From Bremerella cremea (GTDB taxonomy: Bacteria; Planctomycetota; Planctomycetia; Pirellulales; Pirellulaceae), in assembly GCF_003335505.1 (NCBI RefSeq), contig NZ_QPEX01000046.1, positions 372,001-436,000 on the forward strand: 64,000 bases of DNA, given 5' to 3'. Numbering within the stretch: the first letter of the stretch is position 1; the number at the start of each line of letters is the position of its first letter. Shown in pieces: positions 47,201-55,700 of the stretch. Below the pieces are notes generated by a model. The model was given only the letters and a program-made list of their open reading frames with translations, did no database searches and was not told the DNA's origin. The translations under genes and the position numbers were made by a program.

Positions 47201-48518
47201 CCGCCGGTGGGCCAGCGAAGTAGGTCTTCTCGAAGCCGTCCGGAATTTTCACTTCCGCTAGGTCTTCGGCGTTCTTTTCTTCTTTCGTCGCGATTGGGTC
47301 GACGGTAACCATTTCGGTACCAAGCAGCCGCAGCTCGCGAATCGAAGCCCAACCTCCGTGCTTGCTGCTTAACGCGTTGACGCGAATGTAGCGGAAGCCA
47401 CCAGCGACGAATTCAAAGTCGTAGTCACTGCCGTTGTTCTCGCTTTGGTCGACAATGGTTTTCCAACTCTTCCCGTCGGCGCTGCCGTCGAGGGTGAAAC
47501 GATAAACGCCGTTGGCCGATTCCCAATCGATCTGTGCGCCGCGTAGCTCTTTCGGTTCGCCCAAGTCGACTTCCAGCCACTGCGGATAGCTACCGCTGCT
47601 GGCGCACCAGCGTGTTGCCTTGTTGCCGTCGACGGCCAGCTTGGCGAAATTGCTTTTGCCTTCTTCTTCGCTGGATGCCTTGGCAGGCTTATCGAGGGCC
47701 AGGTTCTCTGGCACCATCTGCGGACCAGTACTGGCCGAAGAAGGTTTCAGGTAGTCGTCGTTCAGCTTATCGCACGCCCACAGTGTGCCGCGGGTGAGCA
47801 GCGAAAGGAACTTGTCGTCTTCGACCGTTTCGTTATGGTGCCCCAGCGTGGTGCCGAAGATACGGGCATCGCCATATTGATTGGTCCACACACACGGCTG
47901 TTCAGTCCCATCGTTCTGCTCTTTGGAAGCCCCCAGCACATGCGCCGTGTCCCACACCTTGGCAATGTGATACAGCTCGCCTTGCGGGTTGTACCAAGCC
48001 GGGCCGAAGTCGGCCATGATCGGATGATTGGCGTCGTAGTTATAGACGGCATGCGGATAGTGGGCTCCATGCTTGTGCGAAGTCACCCCGCAGAAACGAA
48101 ACCACTGATCGGTTCCGTCGCGGTAACAGTGCATCGCACAGTGAATCACCACGCCCGGCAAACCTTGTTGATGGGGCTTCAGCACGCGTTCGGTCCATGC
48201 CGGGTCTTTCACGCCGGCAAAGCACTCGTCGTGCAGGACGATATCGTAACCGTCGGCCCAGTTCGGATCTTCGTAAAGCGGAATCTTCGTGTCGGTGGTC
48301 GAGCCCCCTTGCTGCACCACGGTCACTTCGATGTGGGCACGCGCTTCGAGCCCTTCTTTGATCAAGTTCTTCTGCGTGGTGTAGTCGTGGCAACAACCGC
48401 CGGTGACGAGCAAGGCCTTGATTGGCTTCGGAGCATCGGCAGCGAGAAGTGTTGCCGGCATCATAGTAATTAGCGTAAACAGCACCAAGCGGGCAAAAAG
48501 CGAGCGAAAAGGTGTCAT
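44208..48518 (-). CDS. Giant ThuA / discoidin / PVC-type propeller / HEAT / cytochrome c protein
   Basis: 1436 residues. Signal 1-27. ThuA-like domain about 30-250 (LLVTGGCCHDYTTQ). F5/8 C (discoidin) sugar-binding fold about 275-405. Beta-propeller dehydrogenase of the PVC type about 430-755, with Ca-loop-like DTDGDGKADE and DEDGDGRSDR. HEAT-like repeats about 800-1270. C-terminal cytochrome c with CNKCH at 1309-1313. Likely an outer-surface or periplasmic sugar oxidase/adhesin complex in one chain. Stands alone. Confidence 0.9.
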   Translation of the reverse strand: MTPFRSLFARLVLFTLITMMPATLLAADAPKPIKALLVTGGCCHDYTTQKNLIKEGLEARAHIEVTVVQQGGSTTDTKIPLYEDPNWADGYDIVLHDECFAGVKDPAWTERVLKPHQQGLPGVVIHCAMHCYRDGTDQWFRFCGVTSHKHGAHYPHAVYNYDANHPIMADFGPAWYNPQGELYHIAKVWDTAHVLGASKEQNDGTEQPCVWTNQYGDARIFGTTLGHHNETVEDDKFLSLLTRGTLWACDKLNDDYLKPSSASTGPQMVPENLALDKPAKASSEEEGKSNFAKLAVDGNKATRWCASSGSYPQWLEVDLGEPKELRGAQIDWESANGVYRFTLDGSADGKSWKTIVDQSENNGSDYDFEFVAGGFRYIRVNALSSKHGGWASIRELRLLGTEMVTVDPIATKEEKNAEDLAEVKIPDGFEKTYFAGPPAVNYPVFVAASPEGDVYVSVDKNGSLDREPRRGAIHRLRDTDGDGKADEVKLFVPDVDSPRGLVWDRDRLYVLHPPHLSAFIDEDGDGRSDRQEILIKNLAFTFKDRPADHTSNGVTLGIDGWLYLAIGDFGFMEAEGADGRKLQMRGGGVLRVRPDGSNMEVYSYGTRNILEVAIDPLMNGFTRDNTNDGGGWDIRLHHFSGLEDHGYPRLYMNFNDEIIQPLADYGGGSGCGTLYMDEPGFPEGFGNALYTADWGRSWIYRHNPTRKGATFEANQEEFLGIPRVTDLDVDADSHIYAASWKGATFTYNGEDVGYLVRVSPKGYQAEPMPNLREADNDTLLQLLRSDSHRRRLGAQRELLARGLDDETIEEIQQWNIKDPDVMVAVVYLLMQARGSADPLKVLAFGESSELANNPDVRANAVRALADMIVLNPDNQAAVEFFESRVESLFGSDNPRRQMEAIIAVGRSGKKELASLVLPSLDSEDPVIRHTAYKALAKLEAAEALFTVIDDSQASPQQRQFALFALQRIHQPEVVDGLIERLKSATSTEARQGLLSALCRLYNIDGTWKGNSWGTRPDTRGPYYQPEKWEQSDKIGAVLKKTLASAASDESAFLLKELRRNRVELDGTLQMALEKAKNDPAFAAGAISLVAESNELPRDAIELLTKAATAKETKPEVRAQAVTALLRSTEKEVVIAALTGLAKLNQADGKSAEFKGALNAFRDKNQLSRQIGIIDALAKDTSSPLAVWGDVGLLTLAGQEKLSPEVASTVKSSLDAGWNDPARQVDLLKAALILNDRNFDEKVLALKDSSDTSVAHAAAHVAAAWKLKAKMDQPAGPKVGTIDPEEVVKLVVATKGDAARGEPLFAKLTCNKCHTVDPKETPRGPYLPQVAKTYKRDQLTESIVLPSKSLAQGFVTNIFQMEDGRLLSGFITFEGPDKIVIRDNQGNEITLNPDEIEGQKKDEVSVMPIGLANEVTVQELADLVTYLESLAAKADTK

Positions 48519-48724
48519 TAAGGAAAACCTGTTTTGACCAAGATATTCGGGGTAGGAAACGTGGGGTATCGTCGGTTCTACTATAGTTCAAACGAGACAA
48601 GCCAGCACCTATCTTCTCCGCTTGTAGAGGGGAAAGCGCGGCAAGAAAATCGCTAGTTCGTGCAAGATTTTGGCTTCTCGTCGAAAAACTCAGGCCGAAA
48701 GCAGCCCGCGAATGGGGACGATCG

Positions 48725-49135
48725 TCAAGAAGCCGCGCCGTTCAATCCATTGAGCGCGGTTCCCTCAAACACGCTCAACAGCAGATAAACGGCCAAGGCC
48801 ATTCCCAGCAAGGCGACAAACGCCGAGATCACAATCGCAAACCGGGTGCTATAGGCTTGGGGCAACTGGGTGAACGTTAATGCTCGAATGAAGCGAGCGT
48901 GTTGCCAGGCAGAAATACCAATCAGCGTAGCCCCCAGCAACACAAAGCCGATACCAATCAGGGACGATGCAAGGGGTGGCGAGAGATCGGCGCCAGGATG
49001 CCGCAACATCCGCAGAAAGAGCCCAAATCGAGCGACCAGAAACCCGATGCCAATCACGGCCAGCCCGGTCCGCAACCAAGCCAGCATGGTTCGCTCGGCA
49101 GCGAAGAAAACGCGGGGATCTGAATCATCGGACAC
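48725..49135 (-). CDS. DUF202 (YidH-like) membrane protein
   Basis: 136 residues. AERTMLAWLRTGLAVIGIGFLVARFGL is the DUF202 signature; three helices. Function of the family unknown. Follows the desaturase gene by 13 bases, so likely same transcript. Confidence 0.9.
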   Translation of the reverse strand: MSDDSDPRVFFAAERTMLAWLRTGLAVIGIGFLVARFGLFLRMLRHPGADLSPPLASSLIGIGFVLLGATLIGISAWQHARFIRALTFTQLPQAYSTRFAIVISAFVALLGMALAVYLLLSVFEGTALNGLNGAAS

Positions 49136-49148
49136 GAATTTGAATTCC

Positions 49149-50300
49149 TTAGGCCGAGTTGGCCATCTCGCTAGAGACCGATTCGTTATCAGCCCTATCT
49201 ATCTGAGACGATTCGCCGGAGAAGCTCTCTTCGTGGTTCTGCCCACAGCGGACCCACAAATCGGCAAACGCATGCGTGAACGAGTCTTCGTTGGTTTGAT
49301 GGTACGGCGAGCCATCCGGCAAGGCCTTCATCAATCGCTTGTGCGCTTCCGGCATCGCATGGTACGGCAGCGAAGGGAACATGTGGTGCAATGCATGGAA
49401 ACGCGTTCCGATTGGAGCCCACAGTTCGGTCAGCCACATCTTGGTGGGGAAGTTGATCGAATCCAACAACTGCTCCAAGAAGGTCATTTCTCCTTCACGG
49501 TTGTGCCAGCGATGGGCGACCAGCGTTCGCACAGCGTTAATCGTCAGGATAAACACGCCGGTGCAGTACGCTTGGATCAAAAACGGGTAAGGATACTTGC
49601 CAATGGTTAGCGTCCCAATCAGCACCCCCAAGCACCACAAGAAGCACAAACCTTCTTGAATGCGAATGATTCGCATGGCGTCTTTGGTGGGTAGCGGGCG
49701 GATGTATTTCGGATCGATCACCATCGACGAGGCATGCTTCAAAGCCCAGTCGCGAAAAGCAGGGCTAATCCACGTCAGCGGGGTGAGCACCAGAAAACGA
49801 AACACCGCCAAAAAAGGCACGACGAAGCTAGCGGCCAAAAAGGCAAAGATCTGCCAGCGACCTTCATGCTCGATCGGCAAGTATTCGCCATCTTTGTCGG
49901 TGCCGTAATGCTTGCGGCGGTGATGATCCATGTGGGTGTAATAGACGAACGAAGGCATCAAAAACGGGACACCAACCAACAAGTTCCACGTCACGCGGAA
50001 AGCATTCATGGTGCCGGTTCGCAGATGAACCAGTTCGTGAATAAACATCGCCAAGCGATAGAACAGCAAGCTGCTCACAATAAAGCAAGTGATCTGCTGC
50101 CAGCTGAACAGTTCGCTTTGACGAACCAGCCGAAAGCAAACAATCGCCACGCTGAAGCTCAGCAGAAAGTCCGTCCAATAGACCCAGGGCTTCGGCTGAA
50201 ACAAATCACCGATCGTCTTCCGAGCCTCAGCCATCGAAAAATCTTCGCTCTGATTACAATGCAGAGGGGCCTGGCTTTTTTTTGCTGAAATTTCGCTCAT
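49149..50300 (-). CDS. Membrane fatty-acid desaturase
   Basis: 383 residues from ATG at 50300; ATG at 50360 adds 20. Three His boxes: HELVHLRTG, HMDHHRRKHYG and HALHHMFPSLPYH. Di-iron acyl-lipid/acyl-CoA desaturase that puts double bonds in membrane lipids. Several hydrophobic helices. Divergent from the ketosynthase-like gene, with a shared 400-base promoter region. Confidence 0.92.
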   Translation of the reverse strand: MSEISAKKSQAPLHCNQSEDFSMAEARKTIGDLFQPKPWVYWTDFLLSFSVAIVCFRLVRQSELFSWQQITCFIVSSLLFYRLAMFIHELVHLRTGTMNAFRVTWNLLVGVPFLMPSFVYYTHMDHHRRKHYGTDKDGEYLPIEHEGRWQIFAFLAASFVVPFLAVFRFLVLTPLTWISPAFRDWALKHASSMVIDPKYIRPLPTKDAMRIIRIQEGLCFLWCLGVLIGTLTIGKYPYPFLIQAYCTGVFILTINAVRTLVAHRWHNREGEMTFLEQLLDSINFPTKMWLTELWAPIGTRFHALHHMFPSLPYHAMPEAHKRLMKALPDGSPYHQTNEDSFTHAFADLWVRCGQNHEESFSGESSQIDRADNESVSSEMANSA

Positions 50301-50360
50301 TGGAGTACCGCAGGTCAAAAATGGCTGAACCTGGTTTGAAATGGTTTTAGAACCATCCAT

Positions 50361-50698
50361 GGATCGAAATACTTCCTATGCGTCACAATCGGCAGAACCA
50401 ACTGCAATGATTCCGCAAATTATCCGCTGAGGGTGGGGTTTTTGGAGGAAAGTGCGATAATTATGGCGATTGCTTCGTCCTCGTAGGCGGGGGCTCTCTT
50501 TAGAATATGCAGTTTCGGTGAAATTATAATATCCCACCCTTCCATGGCAGCAAAATCCTCCTAGATTATCAATATTGCCATGGAATTTCGTAATTGGCGG
50601 CGGCGGGACCGATAGGCCGATCTAGGGAAGGCAAGAGCCGACCGATATAAAACAACAATCAATCTTTCGTGATCGCTGCAGGAAAGCCAAGTTAACGG
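50361..50698. promoter_or_regulatory. Divergent promoter region of desaturase and ketosynthase-like genes
   Basis: TATAAT at 50525-50530 reads the same on the other strand as part of ATTATAAT, so either gene could use it. No good -35 seen. Otherwise no gene. Confidence 0.3.
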
Positions 50699-51961
50699 AT
50701 GCCCTCCTCAATCGAAGTCGTGATTACCGGAACCGGAATTGTCAGTCCGATCGGAATTGGCAACGAGGCCGTGTGGGAAAGTCTTGCCCAGGGTAAATCT
50801 GGCATTGCTCCCCTTACCGAATTCACTGCGCCGGAATACCCCGTCGCCTTTGGGGGGGAACTCAAAGGCTTCGACGGCAAAAAGTACGTCAAGCCGCGCA
50901 AGGCCATGAAAGTGATGTGCCGCGAAATTCAAACTGGCTTCGCGGCTGCTGCCATGGCGATGGATCAGGCCCAGCTCCAGCCAGGCAGCATCGATCCTGA
51001 TCGCCTCGGGGTCGTTTACGGCAGCGAGATGCTCTATAGCGATTTCGAAGACCTACGCGCCGCCTACGAACAATGCGTCGAAGAAGGCTGGTACAAGCAC
51101 GATCGCTGGGGGCCCTCGGCGATGAGCGAAACCAACCCCCTGTGGATGCTCAAATATCTGCCCAACATGCCTGCTTGTCACATCGGCATCTACTACGATG
51201 GCAGGGGGCACAACAATACGATTTGCCTAGAAGAATGTAGCTCGCTGGGGGCTATTTCCGAAGCCCTTTCGCATTTGCGACGTGGCACGATGGACTGCAT
51301 GATCACCGGGGCCACCGGTTCGCGTTTGAACATCAATGTGCTGATGTATCGCGGCGACTCGCTCCTGTCGCATCGCAACGACGCCCCTGAAAAAGCCTCG
51401 CGGCCCTTCGACCAAGATCGCGATGGGATGGTCAGCAGCGAAGGGGCGGCCGCGTTCGTGCTAGAACCCCGCGAGAAAGCGGAGGCCCGCGGCGCTCAGA
51501 TTTTAGGTCGCCTGCTGGGTGCGGCCTCGACATTTGGTCGCATTACCGAAGACGCGGCCATCTCGCCGACGGCGGTCGAGGCTTGTATCAAGACGGCACT
51601 GCGCGACGCGAATATCACTGCCGATGACGTGGCGTGCGTCTTCGCCCATGGTACGAGCATTGTCTCGGACGATCGCTTGGAGGCGGCTGCCATTCATGCC
51701 GCCTTGCCAGGCGTTCCCGTCGCGGCCATGAAAAGCTATTACGGGCACGCTGGGGCAGCCGGAGGGGCCCTCGACGCTGCCTTGGCAGTTCTAGCTCACC
51801 AGCACGGCCAGGTTCCTCCTACGCTCAACTACGAAACGCCTGACCCGGCTTGTGAGATTCCGGTTATCCAAGGCGAAGCTCTTTCGATTAACAAGCCCGC
51901 GATTTTGGTTCTCAGCCAAACGCGTCGCGGCCAATGCACCGGCGTCGTGATCGCGCGATAG
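50699..51961 (+). CDS. Ketosynthase-fold protein with Glu at the catalytic Cys position
   Basis: 420 residues of the FabF/KS fold. A gap-free alignment by eye to E. coli FabF places Glu179 where the catalytic Cys163 sits, with a Cys at 180 (LEECSSLGAI). Both catalytic His are kept: His317 in AHGTS and His350 in KSYYGH, with Lys345. The C-terminal GFGGTN loop is replaced by TRRGQCTG. KS domains with Gln at that Cys are malonyl decarboxylases, so decarboxylation or a chain-length-factor role is more likely than normal elongation (inference). Followed closely by a GIDE protein and four small membrane proteins; divergent from a desaturase. Confidence 0.8.
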   Translation: MPSSIEVVITGTGIVSPIGIGNEAVWESLAQGKSGIAPLTEFTAPEYPVAFGGELKGFDGKKYVKPRKAMKVMCREIQTGFAAAAMAMDQAQLQPGSIDPDRLGVVYGSEMLYSDFEDLRAAYEQCVEEGWYKHDRWGPSAMSETNPLWMLKYLPNMPACHIGIYYDGRGHNNTICLEECSSLGAISEALSHLRRGTMDCMITGATGSRLNINVLMYRGDSLLSHRNDAPEKASRPFDQDRDGMVSSEGAAAFVLEPREKAEARGAQILGRLLGAASTFGRITEDAAISPTAVEACIKTALRDANITADDVACVFAHGTSIVSDDRLEAAAIHAALPGVPVAAMKSYYGHAGAAGGALDAALAVLAHQHGQVPPTLNYETPDPACEIPVIQGEALSINKPAILVLSQTRRGQCTGVVIAR

Positions 51962-52043
51962 CAATTCACGGCGGCGGGAACTAGACTGTCGCGTGCGTAA
52001 TCGGCGCGAGCTGCTTTTTCCCGCTTTGGTGGAATCGACGACA

Positions 52044-53153
52044 ATGGTCAAAGGGTGTGGTCTGGCCTTGGTGCTGCTGACCGGTCTGGTCGGCGGCTAT
52101 ATGTACTGGTTCGATCTCTACTTCAATCGCCCCGAGGCACTCATCTTTGGCGCCGTGGCTGGCTTGATTGTCTTCTTCTGCGTCGGGGCGTTAGAAAATG
52201 CTTGGCGGGCGTTTAGCGACTGGACACTTGTCTCCCGCGCTCAATTCGGTTCGCCGCTGTACGATGGCCAGAAGACCGCTGTGGTCGGGCGAATCCGACC
52301 GGAAGGAGAACCGCTGGCCGCACCGTTCTCAGGCACGCCCTGCGTGATTTGCGAGTACGCCATCTCACGTCCCCCAGTCTCGACCTCGGGCAAAGCGAAA
52401 GAGACTTCTGGTTCGGACTATGCTGGCTTTCTGATGACGCCTGCCAAGATCGATACCACCTCAGGCGAAGTGCGGCTGTTGGGCTATCCCTCGCTAGACC
52501 AAGTGCCGGAACAAAACATCTTATCGCGCGAGGGGATTGCGAACGCCCGTCGATTTTTGCACGAAACCAATTTCGAGGATCGCTCTGGCTTCAAGCTACT
52601 TTCCCTGATGTCGATCTTCGGCGAGCTGTGGTCGGACGAAGATGGCAAGGTCGAAAAGCACCTCAGCTTGCGGAACATTCCTGCCGAAGAAATCTTGCCC
52701 CTTGGACTGGAAAACGACTTTCCGCCCCAAGCCGAATTCGACGCGACCAACGCAGGGGGAGATTTGTTCGACGAGGACCAAGCAGAGGACGAGGATCTGC
52801 ACGAAGCGGCGACTGCCTACAGTTTGAGCTTGAAGCTGATTGAAAAGCGGGTCGACGTGGGCGAAGCGGTGGTGGTGTTTGGCATTTACGACGAAGCCCA
52901 CCGTGGCTTGCTGCCCCCTTCAGGGACCCTGACCCCCAATCGTTTACTGCTGGGCAGTGGCGAAGAAGTCGAGGCCCGCTTACGATCCAGCATGCTCAGC
53001 TACAGCATCGGCGGACTTCTGTTTCTGATTTTGGTGCATGCGGCGTTCTACTTTGCCCTGCAACTACCGGAAGCTCGTAAGCCGATTCCCGCGCAACAGA
53101 AAGCCGCCTGGCAGGGGCAATTGGTTGGCGTGGTGCAGCCTTCGCTTTTATAA
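52044..53153 (+). CDS. GIDE-domain membrane protein
   Basis: 369 residues from ATG at 52044; GTG at 51993 adds 17. Two N-terminal helices, a GIDE-type domain (VVGRIRPEGEPLAAPFSGTPCVICEYAISR) and a C-terminal helix about 318-336. GIDE is known in the mitochondrial ligase MAPL, but this protein has no RING, so no ubiquitin role is claimed. Next gene after the ketosynthase-like one, likely operonic. Confidence 0.75.
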   Translation: MVKGCGLALVLLTGLVGGYMYWFDLYFNRPEALIFGAVAGLIVFFCVGALENAWRAFSDWTLVSRAQFGSPLYDGQKTAVVGRIRPEGEPLAAPFSGTPCVICEYAISRPPVSTSGKAKETSGSDYAGFLMTPAKIDTTSGEVRLLGYPSLDQVPEQNILSREGIANARRFLHETNFEDRSGFKLLSLMSIFGELWSDEDGKVEKHLSLRNIPAEEILPLGLENDFPPQAEFDATNAGGDLFDEDQAEDEDLHEAATAYSLSLKLIEKRVDVGEAVVVFGIYDEAHRGLLPPSGTLTPNRLLLGSGEEVEARLRSSMLSYSIGGLLFLILVHAAFYFALQLPEARKPIPAQQKAAWQGQLVGVVQPSLL

Positions 53154-53202
53154 TCGCCGCAGTAGCTAGACTTGCCGAAACTTTCAGAGAGCGGACCTTT
53201 TG

Positions 53203-53685
53203 ATGGAGCCATCGCCGTTTGAATCGCCGCGCGTGTTCGAGGAGAACCTCGTTGAAATTACGCCGCTAGAAGAGAAAGCGTTTCGGGTCGTGCGATACTT
53301 ACGCTTAGTGATCGTCGCTTTGCTGGTGCGTAACTTACTGGTCCTCTTTCCCCTGGCAGTATTGTTCGGCTACGAGTTTTCCAAGGAAGCGTGGAGTTTT
53401 CATTTGAAGAACATCGAGGGCTGGTTCCAGACGTTTCTGATTTTGTTTTCACTCATCGCGTGCTATGCGTTGGCCCGTCAATTTTTGCCTCGCCCTCCTG
53501 CCGTTTTAATCGCCCTCTCGCAGATCGTGGCCTGTTTCTCGGCTTTGCCCCAGATCTTGTTAATCGTCATTGCCTTTCGCTGGCTTGCGCAACAAGATCT
53601 TTCCTTCGACGTAGTGGGCCTCAGAAAGCAAGCTTTGCTGCAGCGATTGGCCATGCGTGACGAGCGAGGGCCGAGGTTTCCATGA
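53203..53685 (+). CDS. Small membrane protein with N-terminal PFESP motif
   Basis: 160 residues. Four hydrophobic helices (about 35-55, 75-90, 95-112, 115-130). Opens with PSPFESPRVFEE, similar to motifs at 16062 and 53682. Overlaps the next start by 4 bases (ATGA), so translation is coupled. Confidence 0.7.
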   Translation: MEPSPFESPRVFEENLVEITPLEEKAFRVVRYLRLVIVALLVRNLLVLFPLAVLFGYEFSKEAWSFHLKNIEGWFQTFLILFSLIACYALARQFLPRPPAVLIALSQIVACFSALPQILLIVIAFRWLAQQDLSFDVVGLRKQALLQRLAMRDERGPRFP

Positions 53686-53873
53686 CATCCAGGCCGGAAA
53701 TCACTTTGCCGTTTCAATCGCCGCAAGCGGATGACTACGAATCGATTCGTGTGCTGATTGGTGAAACGAACTTCGAGATCGGTCAGCGGTTGCGGTCGGT
53801 TTATCTTGCCCTGATCTGGCAAGCCATCAGCATCAACCTGGTGGGAATCATTACGTTTGATGCGTTCGCTTAA
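53682..53873 (+). CDS. Small membrane protein, one helix
   Basis: 63 residues. Opens LPFQSPQADDYES, then a hydrophobic helix (about 43-60). Overlaps the previous stop by ATGA and the next start by 14 bases. It might be the first half of a frameshifted longer protein with the next entry. Confidence 0.6.
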   Translation: MTSRPEITLPFQSPQADDYESIRVLIGETNFEIGQRLRSVYLALIWQAISINLVGIITFDAFA

Positions 53874-54027
53874 CGCGACTTGGCGTGGTATCACGTATGG
53901 GGGCATCCTCCTAGTACCAGTGCTTGGCTTTATCGGTTTGGCCCTGGCCGATTTCGCCGCCGGACGTTTCCTGAAACAAAGTAACGGGCTTGATCATGAC
54001 ACCCAAGCATTCCCTCCCCCCTCGTAA
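53860..54027 (+). CDS. Very small membrane protein in a different frame
   Basis: 55 residues. Starts ATG at 53860 inside the end of the 63-residue gene and stops TAA at 54027. One hydrophobic helix (GGILLVPVLGFIGLALADFAAG). Overlaps the next start by 32 bases. Could be a real small protein or the C-terminal half of the preceding gene after a +1 frame change. Confidence 0.5.
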   Translation: MRSLNATWRGITYGGILLVPVLGFIGLALADFAAGRFLKQSNGLDHDTQAFPPPS

Positions 54028-54424
54028 TTCCGAGCCGGACGAAGAGCTTGCCCAAACGACGTTTGCCACTTTGCGGCGCGATCGCATCATGGCGATACTG
54101 GCCGGGATGGGCCTGTTGCTGACTTACGGCTTGACCTTTTTCGACGGTTACTTGCTGAGTTGGATTTTCGCGGGAGACACGCCTGCTTTCGATTGGGTCG
54201 ATCCGGTTTACTTTGGTCTCTTTTGGGTTGTGATGGTCCTTCTGCCAGTCACGCTGCTGTTGGGAATGTTCGCCGCCTATCGCCTGGCCCGGCACTCACT
54301 TTCCTTTCCTGTGGCAATCGCCGTGGCGCTGCTGGCTGGTGTTCCTGTGTTGTCGGTCCTGATTCTGGCAGGGCTAGTCGTGCGAACCACTCGGCTGTTG
54401 CCTGCAGAAACGGCAGATCCTTGA
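53996..54424 (+). CDS. Small membrane protein
   Basis: 142 residues from ATG at 53996 (TTG at 53990 adds two). Three hydrophobic helices (about 32-55, 75-97, 108-128). Last of a chain of overlapping small membrane genes after the GIDE gene. No family recognised. Confidence 0.65.
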   Translation: MTPKHSLPPRNSEPDEELAQTTFATLRRDRIMAILAGMGLLLTYGLTFFDGYLLSWIFAGDTPAFDWVDPVYFGLFWVVMVLLPVTLLLGMFAAYRLARHSLSFPVAIAVALLAGVPVLSVLILAGLVVRTTRLLPAETADP

Positions 54425-54558
54425 ATATGAAGAGTTGTTGAATCACCCCGTTCTATCAATAGACATTCTTTCTCGCAGCAAATAGACTGGCGGCGGAGAA
54501 CCATCCAACCTTTCCCAACAGCCACATTTCCCCCTGTAACTTACCGGGAGTCTCCCTC

Positions 54559-55476
54559 ATGGTACGGTCGTTTTTCATCCTTACGTTGCTCTTCTGCTTG
54601 CCGCTCAGTTCCCTGTCAGCGGCCGAGAAATCGAAGCATGTGCTGCTGCTGGGGATCGATGGTTGTCGCTTCGATGCCCTGACCAAAGCTAACACGCCAA
54701 ACCTCGACAAGCTGCTGGCCGACGGCAGCTATTCGTCCTCGGCTTTGATTTTGGGGAAACGTTACCAAAAGAACGACACCGTCAGCGGGCCTGGCTGGGG
54801 AAGCATTGTGACCGGCGTGTGGGCCGACAAACACAACGTGCAAGACAACGGCTTTAAGGAACCACACTTCGACAAGTTCCCGCACTTCTTCCACCACGTG
54901 AAGCAGAGCATGCCGGAAGCGAAAACGTTGTCGATCATCAACTGGTCGCCGATCAAGAACTACATGGTTTCGTCCGCTGATATTTCCATCGACACAACCA
55001 GCGTCCCTAAGTCGTACCAGATGTGGGATGACGCCGCCGCTGAATACGCGGTTGATTTGATCGAAAAGGAAAAGCCGACCGCCATGATGCTTTACTTCGG
55101 CGAAGTGGACGAAGCTGGCCATGCCCACGGCTTCCATCCTTCGGTGCCAGAGTACATTGCAGCGATCGAGCATGTCGACTCGCTGGTCGGTAAGGTGTTG
55201 GCAACCATCGACAAGCAAACCGACCAACAGTGGCTCATCGCCGTCGTCAGCGACCACGGCGGACTAGGCACCGGGCATGGAGGCGGACACAACAAACCAG
55301 AAATCTTGAACAGCTTCCTGATCGTCAGCGGTGCAGCGGCGGAGAAAGGAAAGTTCGACGAGCAAGTTTACATCGTCGATGCCGTGCCGACGTTGTTGAC
55401 TTACCTGGGCGTTGAAATTGACGACGCCTGGCAACTAGACGGGCACGCAGTTGGCTTAAAGAGCGAATCGCCGTAA
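54559..55476 (+). CDS. Secreted type I phosphodiesterase / nucleotide pyrophosphatase
   Basis: 305 residues. Signal 1-21. Metal site GIDGCRFDAL, nucleophile region SGPGWGSIVTG, GEVDEAGHAHG, SDHGGLG and HGGGHN. Alkaline-phosphatase superfamily enzyme cleaving phosphodiester or pyrophosphate bonds outside the cytoplasm. Monocistronic, convergent with rpsA. Confidence 0.9.
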   Translation: MVRSFFILTLLFCLPLSSLSAAEKSKHVLLLGIDGCRFDALTKANTPNLDKLLADGSYSSSALILGKRYQKNDTVSGPGWGSIVTGVWADKHNVQDNGFKEPHFDKFPHFFHHVKQSMPEAKTLSIINWSPIKNYMVSSADISIDTTSVPKSYQMWDDAAAEYAVDLIEKEKPTAMMLYFGEVDEAGHAHGFHPSVPEYIAAIEHVDSLVGKVLATIDKQTDQQWLIAVVSDHGGLGTGHGGGHNKPEILNSFLIVSGAAAEKGKFDEQVYIVDAVPTLLTYLGVEIDDAWQLDGHAVGLKSESP

Positions 55477-55509
55477 CGCATCTCGCCGAGGTAAACTAAA
55501 TTCACGTAG

Positions 55510-55526
55510 GGTACGCTGTGCGTACC
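55510..55526. repeat. Short REP-like palindrome
   Basis: GGTACGC/GCGTACC stem (7 bp, loop TGT), preceded by GTAGGG. Similar short palindromes occur between genes in many planctomycetes and cyanobacteria. Single copy seen here. Confidence 0.4.
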
Positions 55527-55640
55527 AAGCACCTGAATCCGAGTACGCACTGCGTCATTTCATAGATAGATCTCTCCCGCTTTGCATGCTCACGAAGACG
55601 TGAACATGGCACCCGTTTCAATGCCCGAAACAGCCCAAAG

Positions 55641-55674
55641 AAAAAGCCACCGTGTAATCACACGATGGCTTTTT
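55641..55674. terminator. Bidirectional terminator
   Basis: Stem 55641-55655 with 55660-55674, one mismatch; A-run left, T-run right. Between the convergent phosphodiesterase and rpsA genes. Confidence 0.85.
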
Positions 55675-55700
55675 TGTTTTCTGCGGTGGCGAACCAAGCG

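Noticed and set aside
50699-51961. Ordinary FabF elongation enzyme
   Set aside because: Glu replaces the catalytic Cys and the GFGGTN loop is missing.
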